Shown here: positions 19,110 to 28,529 of the stretch, piece by piece
Numbering within the stretch: position 1 is the first letter of the stretch
Layout of the letters: each line of letters begins with the position of its first letter
Assembly (NCBI RefSeq): GCF_016881065.1
Contig: NZ_WXYN01000004.1
Location: 1 to 64,000 of the forward strand
DNA from: Planococcus soli
GTDB lineage: Bacteria > Bacillota > Bacilli > Bacillales_A > Planococcaceae
Direction: 5' to 3'
DNA: 64,000 nt
Made by a program: the position numbers and the translations under genes
Notes under the pieces: generated by a model
What the model was told of the DNA's origin: nothing
What the model saw: only the letters and a program-made list of their open reading frames with translations
Databases searched by the model: none

Positions 19110-20159
19110 ATGGTGAAAAACGAGCTTTTTGATGTAACGATTATAGGCGGGGGTCCTGCAGGGCTGTATTCGGCATTTTACAGCGGCCTTCGGGAAATGA
19201 AAACGAAGATTATTGAATTCCAGCCGCAATTGGGCGGGAAAATTCATGTGTACCCGGAGAAGATGATTTGGGATGTCGGAGGACAGCCGCCAATCCAGGG
19301 AGCAAAGCTCATCGATCAATTGGTTGCACAAGGGCTGACATTCCAACCGGAAGTCGTATTGAACGAAAAAGTGGAGTCCATAGCAAAAAACGAAGAAGGC
19401 ATTTTTGAATTGATCGGCTCTTCAGGCCATGTGCATTTATCGAAAACGGTCATCGTCGCAGTTGGCGGCGGCATCCTGAACCCTCAAAAGCTGATGATTG
19501 AAGGAGCCGAACGCTTTGAAGTATCCAACCTGAATTACACGGTCAAATCACTGGAACGCTTCAAAGGCAAGACGGTTCTCATCTCTGGAGGCGGAAACTC
19601 AGCTATCGACTGGGCCAATGAACTCGAGCCTATTGCCAAGCAAGTATACGTTACTTACCGCAAGCCGGAACTTGCAGGACATGAGGCACAGGTGACACAG
19701 TTGATGAACGGATCCGCCATTTGCTGCCTGCATACTAATATCACACGCCTGATCGCATCGGATGATCGTGACGCCATTGAATTCGTTGAACTGACCCATC
19801 AGGAAACAAAAGAAACCCAGGTGCTGCCGATCGACGAAATGATCATCAATCATGGCTATGAACGCGATATCAGTTTGCTTGGGAACAGCCCGTTGAATAT
19901 TGAAATTGCTGACGATTATTACATTGCGGGTACACCGAGCAGCGAATCTTCAGTGGCGGGCCTTTTTGCTGCGGGTGACATCCTCCAGCATGAAGGAAAA
20001 CTGAATTTGATTGCCGGGACTTTCCATGACGCTGCCAATGCAGTCAATAAAGCAAAGCACTACATTCAGCCGGACGCGAACAAAATCGCGATGGTATCTT
20101 CTCATAATGAAGTATTCAAAAAGCGCAACAAGGAATTGGTCAAGCAATTATTGGTGTAA
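19110..20159 (+). CDS. Ferredoxin/flavodoxin-NADP+ reductase, thioredoxin-reductase-like
   Basis: This 349-residue two-dinucleotide-fold flavoprotein belongs to the YumC/YcgT type of ferredoxin-NADP reductase. FAD binding is shown by IIGGGPAGLYSAFYSGL near residue 10 and AAGDILQHEGKLNLIAG near the C-terminus, NADPH binding by ISGGGNSAIDWANEL. The CxxC redox pair of thioredoxin reductase is absent, as expected for this group. It is divergent from the Fur-regulated operon, so a role in reductive iron release from siderophores or heme is plausible but inferred. The ATG follows AGGAGTG. Confidence 0.9.
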   Translation: MVKNELFDVTIIGGGPAGLYSAFYSGLREMKTKIIEFQPQLGGKIHVYPEKMIWDVGGQPPIQGAKLIDQLVAQGLTFQPEVVLNEKVESIAKNEEGIFELIGSSGHVHLSKTVIVAVGGGILNPQKLMIEGAERFEVSNLNYTVKSLERFKGKTVLISGGGNSAIDWANELEPIAKQVYVTYRKPELAGHEAQVTQLMNGSAICCLHTNITRLIASDDRDAIEFVELTHQETKETQVLPIDEMIINHGYERDISLLGNSPLNIEIADDYYIAGTPSSESSVAGLFAAGDILQHEGKLNLIAGTFHDAANAVNKAKHYIQPDANKIAMVSSHNEVFKKRNKELVKQLLV

Positions 20160-20241
20160 GAAAAGGCCCTTCCGGATTGTTTCAGACAGCCCCATCAGAG
20201 GTATAGAAGGCTGTTAAGCAAATTCGGAGGAGGAATTGACA

Positions 20242-20658
20242 ATGGAATTAAAGGATTATGGAGCAGAATCGTTTGTTGTAAATATCGAAGAGGCAACCAA
20301 GCAAAATGACACATTCCGCACAGCGTTGTGGACAGGGAAAAACTTGCAGGTAACCGTGATGAGCATCGAAGTAGGGGATGACATCGGCCTGGAAGTCCAC
20401 GAAGGTGATCAATTCCTGCGGGTAGAAGCTGGAAAAGGATTTGTCCAAATGGGCGACAGCGAAGAAAACCTGACATTTGAAGAAAACGCTGAAGATGACT
20501 ACGCCATTATGATTCCGGCAGGAAAATGGCATAATGTCACAAATACAGGCGACAAGCCTTTAAAAATCTATTCAATTTATGCACCGCCTGAACATCCGCA
20601 CGGCACAGTCCATAAAACCAAAGCGATTGCTGAAAAAGCAGAAGAAGAGGAAGAATAA
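20242..20658 (+). CDS. Cupin-domain protein
   Basis: This 138-residue single-domain cupin shows the two cupin motifs: GLEVHEGDQFLRVEAGKGFVQ with His and Glu, and MIPAGKWHNVTNTGDKPLKIYSIYAPPEHPHGTVH. The last histidines and an acidic tail are typical of a common small Bacillales cupin of unknown substrate. The frame opens at a TTG at 20236, but GGAGGAGG lies eight bases before the ATG at 20242. A terminator follows directly. Confidence 0.85.
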   Translation: MELKDYGAESFVVNIEEATKQNDTFRTALWTGKNLQVTVMSIEVGDDIGLEVHEGDQFLRVEAGKGFVQMGDSEENLTFEENAEDDYAIMIPAGKWHNVTNTGDKPLKIYSIYAPPEHPHGTVHKTKAIAEKAEEEEE

Positions 20659-20687
20659 AAAAACGGCCACTTGGGCCGTTTTTTTAT
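20656..20687 (+). terminator. Terminator after the cupin gene
   Basis: AAAAAACGGCC and GGCCGTTTTTT form a strong stem with a short loop, followed by more T residues. Confidence 0.85.
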
Positions 20688-20819
20688 ATTAGTGAAGTAA
20701 ATATTTCAACAGAACTCATGCTGCCTTATTGCTTCCATAAAAGTCTTCGCTAGTTGCTAGAGCACTTTAATAGCGGCCGAAGCGGTTAAAGTAACCTTCT
20801 TTCATTCAATTTATCGAGA

Positions 20820-22019
20820 TTACTTATAAGCCAAAGCCGCCGCGTCCGCGCGCTCTTTTTTGCCGTGCAGCATATAGTACAGGAATGCGGTTGCCAGAAC
20901 CGCAAAGCCAAGAATCCCATACAGCGAGCTATAGCCGATCAACGGAATTACGAAGCCCAAAAGATAGGGGCCAAAGCCGAGTCCGGCATCCATCGAAATG
21001 AAAAACGTCGACGTTGCAAGCCCCATCCGGTGAGGCGGTGTCAGTTTAACGGCCACAGCTTGTGCTGTTGACTGCATATTGCCGAAGCCAAAGCCGATCA
21101 ATGCACCGGCAACCAGCAAGCCTGCACTGCTGCTCGAAACGTTCAACAGGAACAAACCGGCTGCAAAAACGGCAAAGGCCGGATACATGATAAAGTTCGC
21201 ACCTTTCAAATCCATCAGTCGCCCGGTAAATGGCCGTGAAACCAATATTGCCAGCGCATAGACCAGGAAGAAGTAGCTGGCGGCTTCCACTAAATTCTCT
21301 TCCATGGCGTAGAAATTGATGAAGGATAGAACACTGGAATAGCAAAGGGCAATCGCCAGACAAACAAGTGCGATCGGTACAGCCTTCGGTTCGATATAAT
21401 CGGAAATTTTAAACCCTTTCGTTTCGTCAGTGAAAGGTGGGGCTTCAATCGGCGGAACATAAAGAAAAAAAGAGACGATCAAGCTGATTGCACCTAAAGC
21501 CAGGCACAGCGAAAAAATCATTTCATAGCTGCTGTGCTGGCTCATCATCAAACCGATGAACGGCCCAAAAGCAGTCGCCAACGTTGCACTGAGGCTGAAG
21601 TAGCCGATGCCTTCGCCTTTGCGCCTCATCGGAATGATCTGGGCAACTATGGTTCCGGCCGCCGTACTCGCCATCCCGAGGGTCATGCCGTGAAGAAAAC
21701 GGTTGAGCAAAAGAAACGGCAAGCCAAAGTTCAGGAAATAGAAAAAGGTAGTCAGCGTAAACAAAGCAAGGCCGATGATCAAGGTCCGTTTACGGCCAAT
21801 TTTATCGATGCTGCGGCCGATAATCAGCCTTCCAGCCAGTGCACCCAGGATGAAAATCCCGGTAACCAGACCGGCTTCACTCGTTGACGCGTTATATTCC
21901 TCGACGGCGTAAACGGCGATGGTGACCATCAAGAGATAGAAAATAAGGACCAAGAAAAAATTCACTAAGGCGGTGACGATAAAGTCCTTTGTCCATAAAG
22001 CGGGTTTTGAATTGTTCAA
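20820..22019 (-). CDS. MFS transporter
   Basis: This is a 12-helix major facilitator of about 399 residues. The family loop between helices 2 and 3 reads GRLIIGRSIDKIGRKRTLIIG. FGFGNMQSTAQAVAVKLTP lies in the second half. The frame is open back to 22094, but a TTG at 22019 has AAGGAG eight bases upstream and starts the protein as MNNSKPALWTKDF, so I use it. The substrate is unknown; the family includes drug and metabolite exporters. It stands alone between iron-related genes. Confidence 0.83.
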   Translation of the reverse strand: MNNSKPALWTKDFIVTALVNFFLVLIFYLLMVTIAVYAVEEYNASTSEAGLVTGIFILGALAGRLIIGRSIDKIGRKRTLIIGLALFTLTTFFYFLNFGLPFLLLNRFLHGMTLGMASTAAGTIVAQIIPMRRKGEGIGYFSLSATLATAFGPFIGLMMSQHSSYEMIFSLCLALGAISLIVSFFLYVPPIEAPPFTDETKGFKISDYIEPKAVPIALVCLAIALCYSSVLSFINFYAMEENLVEAASYFFLVYALAILVSRPFTGRLMDLKGANFIMYPAFAVFAAGLFLLNVSSSSAGLLVAGALIGFGFGNMQSTAQAVAVKLTPPHRMGLATSTFFISMDAGLGFGPYLLGFVIPLIGYSSLYGILGFAVLATAFLYYMLHGKKERADAAALAYK

Positions 22020-22082
22020 TAGAAATGCTCCTTGCTGGGTAATGTAATTCTTGGAACAGAGAAAGGGATAGCCACAAAAGAA

Positions 22083-22117
22083 ACAGACAGCCAAAATCAG
22101 GCTATCTGTTTTTTTTC
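22083..22117. terminator. Terminator between the heme monooxygenase and MFS genes
   Basis: ACAGACAGCC and GGCTATCTGT (22083-22092 with 22100-22109) form a stem with one G-T pair. T-runs flank both sides (TTTTTTTT on plus, TTTCTTTT on minus). It serves the minus-strand monooxygenase gene. Confidence 0.78.
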
Positions 22118-22118
22118 A

Positions 22119-22463
22119 TTAGTTTGAAGTTTTCGCTTCGATAAGAGCGGCGATTTTGGTGATTACCAGTTCACTGCCGAGCATCGGCGATTCTTTTTTC
22201 GGTTCATTGCTGTCTGAACTTGCTTCAGGGCGCTTATGGGCTTCCTTGAAGGTATCGCTGGTTTTCCAGGCTTCAAAGTTCTCCAGGTTCTCCCAGTACA
22301 TATTGACGTTCAATTCATCGTATTCGGTCAAGTTCTGCGTAACTGTCACTTCGACTTTGACGAAGCCTTCCATTTCTTGCAAAGCACCTGGCCGGGCAAA
22401 GTTAGGAGCCATTTTTTCTGCGAATCCCGGTTTCATTTTAATACGGTTGGTTACGATATACAT
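22119..22463 (-). CDS. IsdG/HmoA-type heme-degrading monooxygenase
   Basis: This protein of about 114 residues is a ferredoxin-fold ABM-family enzyme. The catalytic triad of IsdG-type heme oxygenases appears to be kept: Asn in YIVTNRIKMKPGF, Trp in NLENFEAWKTSDTF, and His in FKEAHKRP. Such enzymes open heme to release iron in the cytoplasm. The ATG at 22463 follows AAGGAGAG at seven bases; an upstream in-frame start at 22484 lacks support. The iron-rich surroundings agree with the role. A generic antibiotic-biosynthesis-type monooxygenase is the alternative. Confidence 0.82.
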   Translation of the reverse strand: MYIVTNRIKMKPGFAEKMAPNFARPGALQEMEGFVKVEVTVTQNLTEYDELNVNMYWENLENFEAWKTSDTFKEAHKRPEASSDSNEPKKESPMLGSELVITKIAALIEAKTSN

Positions 22464-22626
22464 CAAGAATCTCTCCTTTTTCACTCAAATTTATGTTGCT
22501 CACTGTTACTAACTTTATCACATTCTGAAAAATGATGTGTATGCTGACGCTATCGATTATCTTTTTCTGTCCATTCCTCTTCCCGTAAACTATAATTGTA
22601 AGAATATTGGAAATGGGGTTGGATGC

Positions 22627-23439
22627 ATGACGCAACAAATAAAAAAATTTAGCTGGACAGGAAGCAACGCTCCTTACATCAATCAGCCCGACGTTCAGCA
22701 AATCGGCCGGGTGGTGGTTGGGCGATTTGGCGGAAATTCTGATGCTGGCCAAACCAAGAACGAAGATGGCTGCCTGGTTTGGGTCAGCGAACAAGAGGAC
22801 TGGGAGTTCATGGCGATTTTGGATGCGCATAATTCAGCCCAGAGTGCCGAACTGGTCATCGCACAAGTGGAACAGCATCAAAGTTCTATCGCTTCGCTCC
22901 TATCAGGTGAAATCGGTACTGAATTTTTCATCAGCTTTGAAAAAGCATTATTGCAGATGTTCCAGGAACAGAGCTTTATGGAAGCATGCCGGCATGTACA
23001 GGGCGAGACGGCGTGCCTCATAGCGGTAAGAAAAGGGAAGTACTTGTACTGGCTTTCCATTGGTGATTGTCTGCTGTACGTTTTTCATCCGGAACTGGAA
23101 GCTTTTGGACAGTACCAAATCAATCAGCGCCAATTTTACGAATGGGTCGGGCAGATAAATACTTTCGAACAACAGGTTCCCTGCTTCAGCAGCGGCGTAA
23201 GGGAATTGCGGCAAGGAGAAAATCAGCTCCTATTGGCGACAGACGGACTGGTGGAATGTCCAGGTGCGGTATTTGCCGAGCCTAAAAGCATATGGCACCA
23301 GTGCAAGGGAGCCGCAACAACTGACGGGGTGGCTGCGTTACTGGCAACTATCCAGAAAAACCACGTTCGCGACAGCGCGACCGTGGTTTCGTGGAAAGTG
23401 GATGTGCCGGAGCAGGCAAGCTATGCCAGCAATCAGTAG
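22627..23439 (+). CDS. PP2C-like serine/threonine phosphatase
   Basis: This protein of about 270 residues shows PPM/PP2C landmarks: GQTKNEDGCLVW near residue 40, AILDAHNSAQSAELV in the place of the usual DGHGG motif, LYWLSIGDCLLYVF, and LLLATDGLVECPGAVF. The metal-binding glycine after the second Asp is replaced (DAH instead of DGH), so activity may be altered. The start at ATG 22627 is chosen because the protein then begins close to the domain; the upstream frame has no ribosome binding site. Its target is unknown. Confidence 0.75.
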   Translation: MTQQIKKFSWTGSNAPYINQPDVQQIGRVVVGRFGGNSDAGQTKNEDGCLVWVSEQEDWEFMAILDAHNSAQSAELVIAQVEQHQSSIASLLSGEIGTEFFISFEKALLQMFQEQSFMEACRHVQGETACLIAVRKGKYLYWLSIGDCLLYVFHPELEAFGQYQINQRQFYEWVGQINTFEQQVPCFSSGVRELRQGENQLLLATDGLVECPGAVFAEPKSIWHQCKGAATTDGVAALLATIQKNHVRDSATVVSWKVDVPEQASYASNQ

Positions 23440-24026
23440 CTTTCGCTCTTTGCCAGATGGACCGTACAATTATACAGCGAACAATCCCAGCGGCTATCAG
23501 CATTTTTTAACATTGTGATGGACGTATTGTCCATGGAGGTTTCCTTGAATTTTTCGGGCATGAGTTTTTGGAGCATTAAGCCGATTAAAGCTCCGTGGCT
23601 GACCAGCAGCACACGCTGGCCATGAAAATTTTCCAGAATGTCCTCGAGGCAGGCCAGCCCCCGTTCGGTTGCCTCCCCCAGGTCCTCCATCGCTAAATCG
23701 AGATTTCGCCAGTCGGGTCCCCATTTTTCAAGGCGCTCTCTTTCTGTCGTGCCTTCAATTTTGCCGCCGCTTCTTTCACGCAGCCGCGTATCAAAATGGC
23801 TGACCGGCAAATAGAGTTTTCGGCCAATAATTTCAGCCGTCTCTTTTGCACGGGATAAGTCACTTGAGATGATCAGGTCCCAATTTTCTTCGGCAGCAAG
23901 CCGGTTTGCAAGCGACTCCGCCTGCTGGCGTCCCGTTTCATTGAGCGGGACATCCGAAGATCCTTGGGCGATGCCCTGTATGTTCCAATCCGTTATGCCA
24001 TGCCGTACCAAACCAATTGTTGTCAA
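23433..24026 (-). CDS. Histidine phosphatase family protein
   Basis: This phosphoglycerate-mutase-like enzyme of 197 residues carries the RHG motif in GLVRHGITDWN, the second arginine in ISSDLSRAKETAE, a conserved Glu in LRERSGGKIEGTT and the final His in VLLVSHGALIG. A TTG at 24026 has AAAGGAG nine bases upstream and gives the normal start MTTIGLVRHG. The longer open frame to 24158 runs through the upstream terminator. Family members range from sugar phosphatases to broad-specificity phosphatases. It overlaps the convergent PP2C gene by seven bases. Confidence 0.85.
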   Translation of the reverse strand: MTTIGLVRHGITDWNIQGIAQGSSDVPLNETGRQQAESLANRLAAEENWDLIISSDLSRAKETAEIIGRKLYLPVSHFDTRLRERSGGKIEGTTERERLEKWGPDWRNLDLAMEDLGEATERGLACLEDILENFHGQRVLLVSHGALIGLMLQKLMPEKFKETSMDNTSITMLKNADSRWDCSLYNCTVHLAKSESY

Positions 24027-24084
24027 TGGAGCCATCTCCTTTAGTGTGTTACTTACCAGCATAACGGAATCACCGGATTTTAAA

Positions 24085-24118
24085 AAGTGAGGCTGCCTAA
24101 AAAGGGCAGCCTCTTTTA
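24085..24118 (-). terminator. Terminator of the dicarboxylate symporter gene
   Basis: GAGGCTGCC and GGCAGCCTC form a perfect 9-bp stem with T-rich flank on the minus strand (ACTTTTT). Confidence 0.8.
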
Positions 24119-24123
24119 TCGAA

Positions 24124-25347
24124 TTATGCGGTTTTTCGTTTCTTTTCGTTTTTATCAATCACCGTGGTTCCGACCAGATCGCCGGTAATGTTCAATGCGG
24201 TGCAGCCCATTCCGACCAATGCATCAATGGAAACGAGCAATGCGACAGCTTCCATCGGCAAGCCCAATTGGACAAATACAGTGGCAATCATGACTATTCC
24301 AGCACCCGGAACGCCAGCGGTTCCGATAGACGCCAGAGTTCCGACCAGCACCACCATCATCATTTCGGACAGGCTTAACGGATCTCCCACGAGATTTGCT
24401 GCAAAAACGGCTGATACAGCAATCCGGATGGCGGCCCCGTCCATATTAATGGTCGCGCCGAGCGGCAGGCTGAATCCGTATAGGCTTTTCGACAGCCCTA
24501 AATTTTTAGCGGCATCCAAGGTCAATGGCAGCGTCCCCGAACTGCTTTGTGTAACAAATGCAGTCAGCATCGGTGTGCGGGCCTGCTTGAAAAACTGGCC
24601 CGGTTTTACTTTGAATATCAGCAAAACCAACGTATAGAGAAGCACTTGAGCAATTAGGGCCACGTACAATACCAGCACCATTTCACCGAGTGACAAAAGC
24701 GTATCGAATCCTTGGCTCCCGACAGTCTCAGCCATGATGGCGAAAATTCCGATCGGCACATATTGCAAAACTGCCTTTAATACAAGCATGGTCATTTCGT
24801 TCAGCGCATTTACGGTTTTGTACAAATGCTCGCCCAGGCTTTCCAATTCACTGGAATCGCGCATATAGGATAGCGCGATGCCAAAAGCGAAGGCGGTGAA
24901 AATGATGCCAAGCAGATTCAGCTCGGTGAAAGCTGTGAAAATATTGGAAGGGACAATGTTCAGCAGGACACTGACGATTCCGGGGTTTTCCGGAACATCA
25001 AAAGTTTCATTGCCCTGCAGCTGCATGCCGGTGCCCGGCTGAAAAAAACTGGCTACGGCCAATCCGACAATAATAGCGAACGCAGAACTGAGTGTATAGT
25101 AAGCGAAGACCTTGCCACCCATTCTTCCAAGATCTCCGATGGAAGATTGGTTAATGCCGACCATCATGGTGAAAAGAATCAGCGGAATGATCAGGAAGGT
25201 CAATAAGTTCAGCAGCAAATCGCCAAGCGGAGCCAGAACAGCTGCCTGTTCCCCAAATATCAAACCGACGCCGACGCCGAGTATGAGTGCAATGGTAATT
25301 TTAAAAATCAATGAAGCATTGACATAGTATCTCCAAGCGGTTTTCAT
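24124..25347 (-). CDS. Dicarboxylate/amino acid:cation symporter (GltP/GltT family)
   Basis: This 407-residue DAACS-family carrier takes up glutamate, aspartate or C4-dicarboxylates with Na+ or H+. The transport core is clear: FVTQSSSGTLPLTLDAAKN (HP1 serine-rich loop), SLPLGATINMDGAAI (NMDG motif of helix 7), GTLASIGTAGVPGAG (HP2), and LVGMGCTALNITGDLVGTTVI (helix 8, with the conserved Asp and Asn). It is monocistronic with terminators on both sides. The exact substrate cannot be told from sequence. Confidence 0.92.
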   Translation of the reverse strand: MKTAWRYYVNASLIFKITIALILGVGVGLIFGEQAAVLAPLGDLLLNLLTFLIIPLILFTMMVGINQSSIGDLGRMGGKVFAYYTLSSAFAIIVGLAVASFFQPGTGMQLQGNETFDVPENPGIVSVLLNIVPSNIFTAFTELNLLGIIFTAFAFGIALSYMRDSSELESLGEHLYKTVNALNEMTMLVLKAVLQYVPIGIFAIMAETVGSQGFDTLLSLGEMVLVLYVALIAQVLLYTLVLLIFKVKPGQFFKQARTPMLTAFVTQSSSGTLPLTLDAAKNLGLSKSLYGFSLPLGATINMDGAAIRIAVSAVFAANLVGDPLSLSEMMMVVLVGTLASIGTAGVPGAGIVMIATVFVQLGLPMEAVALLVSIDALVGMGCTALNITGDLVGTTVIDKNEKKRKTA

Positions 25348-25497
25348 AGTCTCACTCCTTGTTTAAACTAGTAATCCTTATAATTTCTATCGGAATTAAC
25401 TTTCCTAACTTATAACAGAGTGAGCGGGCCTGTCAAAATGTCTGCTTGCCCTTCCCGCAGAAAAAATGCAAAAGACAGAGAGAACGTTTGGCAACCA

Positions 25498-25543
25498 AAT
25501 AACCCCCAAACAGCGCTCGCTCGAGGACTGTTTGGGGGTTATT
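25498..25543 (-). terminator. Terminator after the GGDEF pseudogene
   Basis: A perfect 16-bp stem pairs AATAACCCCCAAACAG with CTGTTTGGGGGTTATT around a GC-rich loop. It begins at the stop codon of the GGDEF frame on the minus strand. Confidence 0.85.
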
Positions 25544-27453
25544 CAGATCGTTTCTTTGCTGAATTGATAATGGCCTTTGCCATTGGCTTTGACCTCGTAC
25601 ATGGCTTTATCGGCTTTCTTCATTAAATCCATAGGGGTCGAAGCATCTAATGGATAAACGGCAATGCCGATGCTTGGCGGGCTGAAAATTTCAGCATCGT
25701 TTATACGATGCGCTTGCTTCAGTGAACTCAAGATTTTATCAGCTGTTTGTGCAACTGTTTCCAATCCGCTGACGTTGCGCATGATCAATGTGAATTCGTC
25801 TCCTCCTTGCCGGGAAACGAGATCATTGCTGCTCATACAGCTTGTGATCCTGTTTGCAACAGAAATCAGCAGTTCATCTCCAATATCATGCCCCAATGTA
25901 TCGTTAACTTCTTTAAAATGATCCAGATCGATAAACATGACCGCAAACATTTCGTTCAGCAGTTCGGCTTCTGTCACTGCTTTTTTCAACGATTCTCCAA
26001 AGTATCGGCGGTTCGCTAAGCCAGTTAACGGGTCGTGATACGCTAGAAATTGAATTTTTTCTTCATTTTTCTTATTCTCTGTAATGTCTTTGCCGATGCC
26101 AAAGATGCCGACAATATTGTTGCGCACCATAATCGGTATGTTGGTGACACTGAGGTAATGGAATTCGCCAAACCGGCTGCGCATCGGCACTTCATAGCTT
26201 TGGGGCTGTCCCCGCAGCGCATTCTCCAGATACTGGGCAGCTTGGAGCTGCATGTCCTTTTCAATGAATAAAGAGTTCGAAAGGCCAATCAGTTCATTTT
26301 TCTCATATCCGAAAAGAGCATTGCTGGATGGATTGGCGCTTTCAAAGCGCCCGGTCACATCAAGTGAATAGACAGCATCCGGATGATAATCAAATAAAGA
26401 CTTATAGCGCTGCTCGCTTACATCAAGCTGCTCGGTTTTATCCTGGTATTTCTGAAGCAATTGCTGATTTTCTGAAATAATTATAATTTGCCTGAATATG
26501 ACCAATAGGATGGAAATTCCTGAACCGATTGTCACCACATCAATGCCAGAAGAGCGGGAGGCCATGAAAACGAACAAAATCAAAACGGTAACGTAAGGAA
26601 GCGAAAGGCGAAGGAAATCCAGTTGCTGTACAGGTTTTTCATCTAGTAAGGCTGCTTCGGGATCCAATGTTTGTACAGTGCTCAAAAATCCGGAAAAACC
26701 TATTAATAAGACGGCCAAAGCGAATAGAGGGTCAATCAGGCTGCCGGAATTGTATTAATCCACAGAAATTAAGTACATATAGGCAGAATCAGCAATAATT
26801 TGAAAAAATAGTCCCAGTGAAAGAAAAAACAGGCTCTTGTTGAAAGTGGATTTCTTTATGCCCAAATAAATACTGAGAACGCCAAGTAAGAGAGTTAAAT
26901 CACCTATTGGGTAGGCTAGCGAAACAAGTAAGGGATATGTCGCGACATCGCCGACTTCAATAATTGGGCTAAGCAGAAAATGCCAGCTGAACGTAGCAGC
27001 GACGACCATGACGATCAGCACATCGAAAAAGAATTTGATAAACTGGTGCTTTTCGGTTTCCTTAACCAACTTAAATGAAAAAGCTGCTAAGTAAAAACCA
27101 AATTGAAGCAAGTAAAATAAGTCTGGGGGTCCTGGAAAAGGAACTTCACCAAATAAGATGTTTTCATAGATTATCCATAGAACCTCGGCGACAAAGTAAT
27201 TCAAAGTACCGATCGCGAGGAGCAGCCAAAAGACCTTTTCATTTCCTGTACTTTTTCGCGAAGTTTGGAAAAGCCAGACTGAAGCAATCAGACAGCCTAT
27301 GCTGGAAAGAACATTCCCGCCAAAAGTCAAAACAGTTTCATTTTCTGCCCAGACATTCAACCAGACGAAATATAGCAGGATGTAAAATATAATGAAACTT
27401 AGAGCCAGTCGTTTTTTATTTTTAGATCCCATTAGATAAACCTCCCTGCTCAA
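25543..27453 (-). pseudogene. Membrane PAS-GGDEF diguanylate cyclase gene split by one TAA
   Basis: Two open frames (27453-26755 and 26718-25543) lie in the same reading frame and are separated only by a TAA at 26757-26755, codon 233. Reading through it gives ...MYLISVD-stop-YNSGSLIDPLFALAVLLIGFSG, a continuous membrane domain. The rebuilt 636-codon product has an N-terminal multi-helix sensor, a last helix pair, a PAS domain from about residue 346 and a GGDEF domain with an intact GGDEF motif near residue 550. Such a protein would make c-di-GMP. As written, only a truncated membrane piece and perhaps an internally started PAS-GGDEF piece would be made. A base error is the alternative. Confidence 0.85.
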
Positions 27454-27638
27454 AATCGAAATTAGTTAAGCTCCAGAACAGAGAGTTAACGGAGCGTTCC
27501 CGGAAAAAGTGCTTGTTATTATAGTACGTTATATCTACTGTAAATATAATGCTTTTTTTTATTATTTTAAGAAAAAATTATAAAAATAAAACCACAATCG
27601 AATTGTATAACCAGCTACTGTTAATTTACAGAAAAAAG

Positions 27639-27667
27639 CCTCCTTCTATTAGAAAAAAGGAGGTTTT
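27639..27667 (-). terminator. Terminator of the ytbD-ytbE operon
   Basis: On the minus strand CCTCCTT and AAGGAGG pair across an AT loop and are followed by CTTTTTT, directly after the aldo/keto reductase stop. Confidence 0.75.
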
Positions 27668-27674
27668 TGTGGAA

Positions 27675-28514
27675 TTAAAAATCAAAGTTGTCCGGATCCG
27701 GACCGACTCGGCGGTTTTCGTTCAATTGTGAAATCCTTTCCATGTCTTCATCGGTCAATTGGAAATCGAAAACCTGTGAATTTTGAATAATCCGCACTTC
27801 TTTGGTAGATTTCGGGATTGTCACGACTCCATTTTGCAGATCCCAGCGAAGGATGACCTGTGCAACCGTTTTTTCAGTTTTAGCCGCAATTTCCACAAGC
27901 AAAGGATGATTCAGCAGTTCGCCCTGCATTAAAGGAGACCAGGCTTCAAGCTGGATGTTATGTGCTTTGCAGAAATCATGCAATTCTTGCTGAGACAGAC
28001 GCGGGTGGTATTCAACCTGATCGATCATGGGCATGATTTCCGCATCTTTCATTAACTCCTCCAGGTGATGGATATGGAAGTTGCTGACACCAATCGCTTT
28101 GACACGTCCTTCTTTGTACAAGGTTTCCAAAGCGCGCCACGCATCTTTGAATTTCCCTTCAACCGGCCAGTGGATCAAATACAGATCCAGATAATCCAGG
28201 CCCATTTTTTTCAGGCTGGTTTCATAGGCAGCGAGAGTCTCTTCATAGCCTAAATCCGAATTCCATACTTTCGAAGTGACAAAAAGCTCTTCTCTTGGAA
28301 TGTCCGCTTTCTCCAATCCATCGCGAATTCCTTGGCCCACACCTTCTTCGTTGCCATAAGCTGCAGCTGTATCAATGCTGCGGTAGCCATTGGCAATCGC
28401 AGTACTGACTGCATCGATAACTTCCGATCCTTCGTTGACTTTAAATACGCCGAGGCCGAGCCACGGCATGTTAACGCCGTTGTGTAAAGTAGTTGTATCC
28501 TGTAAGTTTTTCAT
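27675..28514 (-). CDS. ytbE: Aldo/keto reductase, YtbE-type
   Basis: This 279-residue NADPH-dependent reductase of the AKR5 type has the catalytic tetrad: Asp and Tyr in YRSIDTAAAYGNE, Lys in FVTSKVWN and His in DLYLIHWPVEG. NADPH contacts appear in VTIPKSTKEVRI. It probably reduces small aldehydes or ketones such as glyoxals. It follows an MFS gene on the same strand (gap 15 bases), and the pair faces an HxlR-type regulator, the same arrangement as B. subtilis ytcD/ytbD-ytbE. The substrate is not known. Confidence 0.88.
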   Translation of the reverse strand: MKNLQDTTTLHNGVNMPWLGLGVFKVNEGSEVIDAVSTAIANGYRSIDTAAAYGNEEGVGQGIRDGLEKADIPREELFVTSKVWNSDLGYEETLAAYETSLKKMGLDYLDLYLIHWPVEGKFKDAWRALETLYKEGRVKAIGVSNFHIHHLEELMKDAEIMPMIDQVEYHPRLSQQELHDFCKAHNIQLEAWSPLMQGELLNHPLLVEIAAKTEKTVAQVILRWDLQNGVVTIPKSTKEVRIIQNSQVFDFQLTDEDMERISQLNENRRVGPDPDNFDF

Positions 28515-28529
28515 TTCATCATCCTCCAG

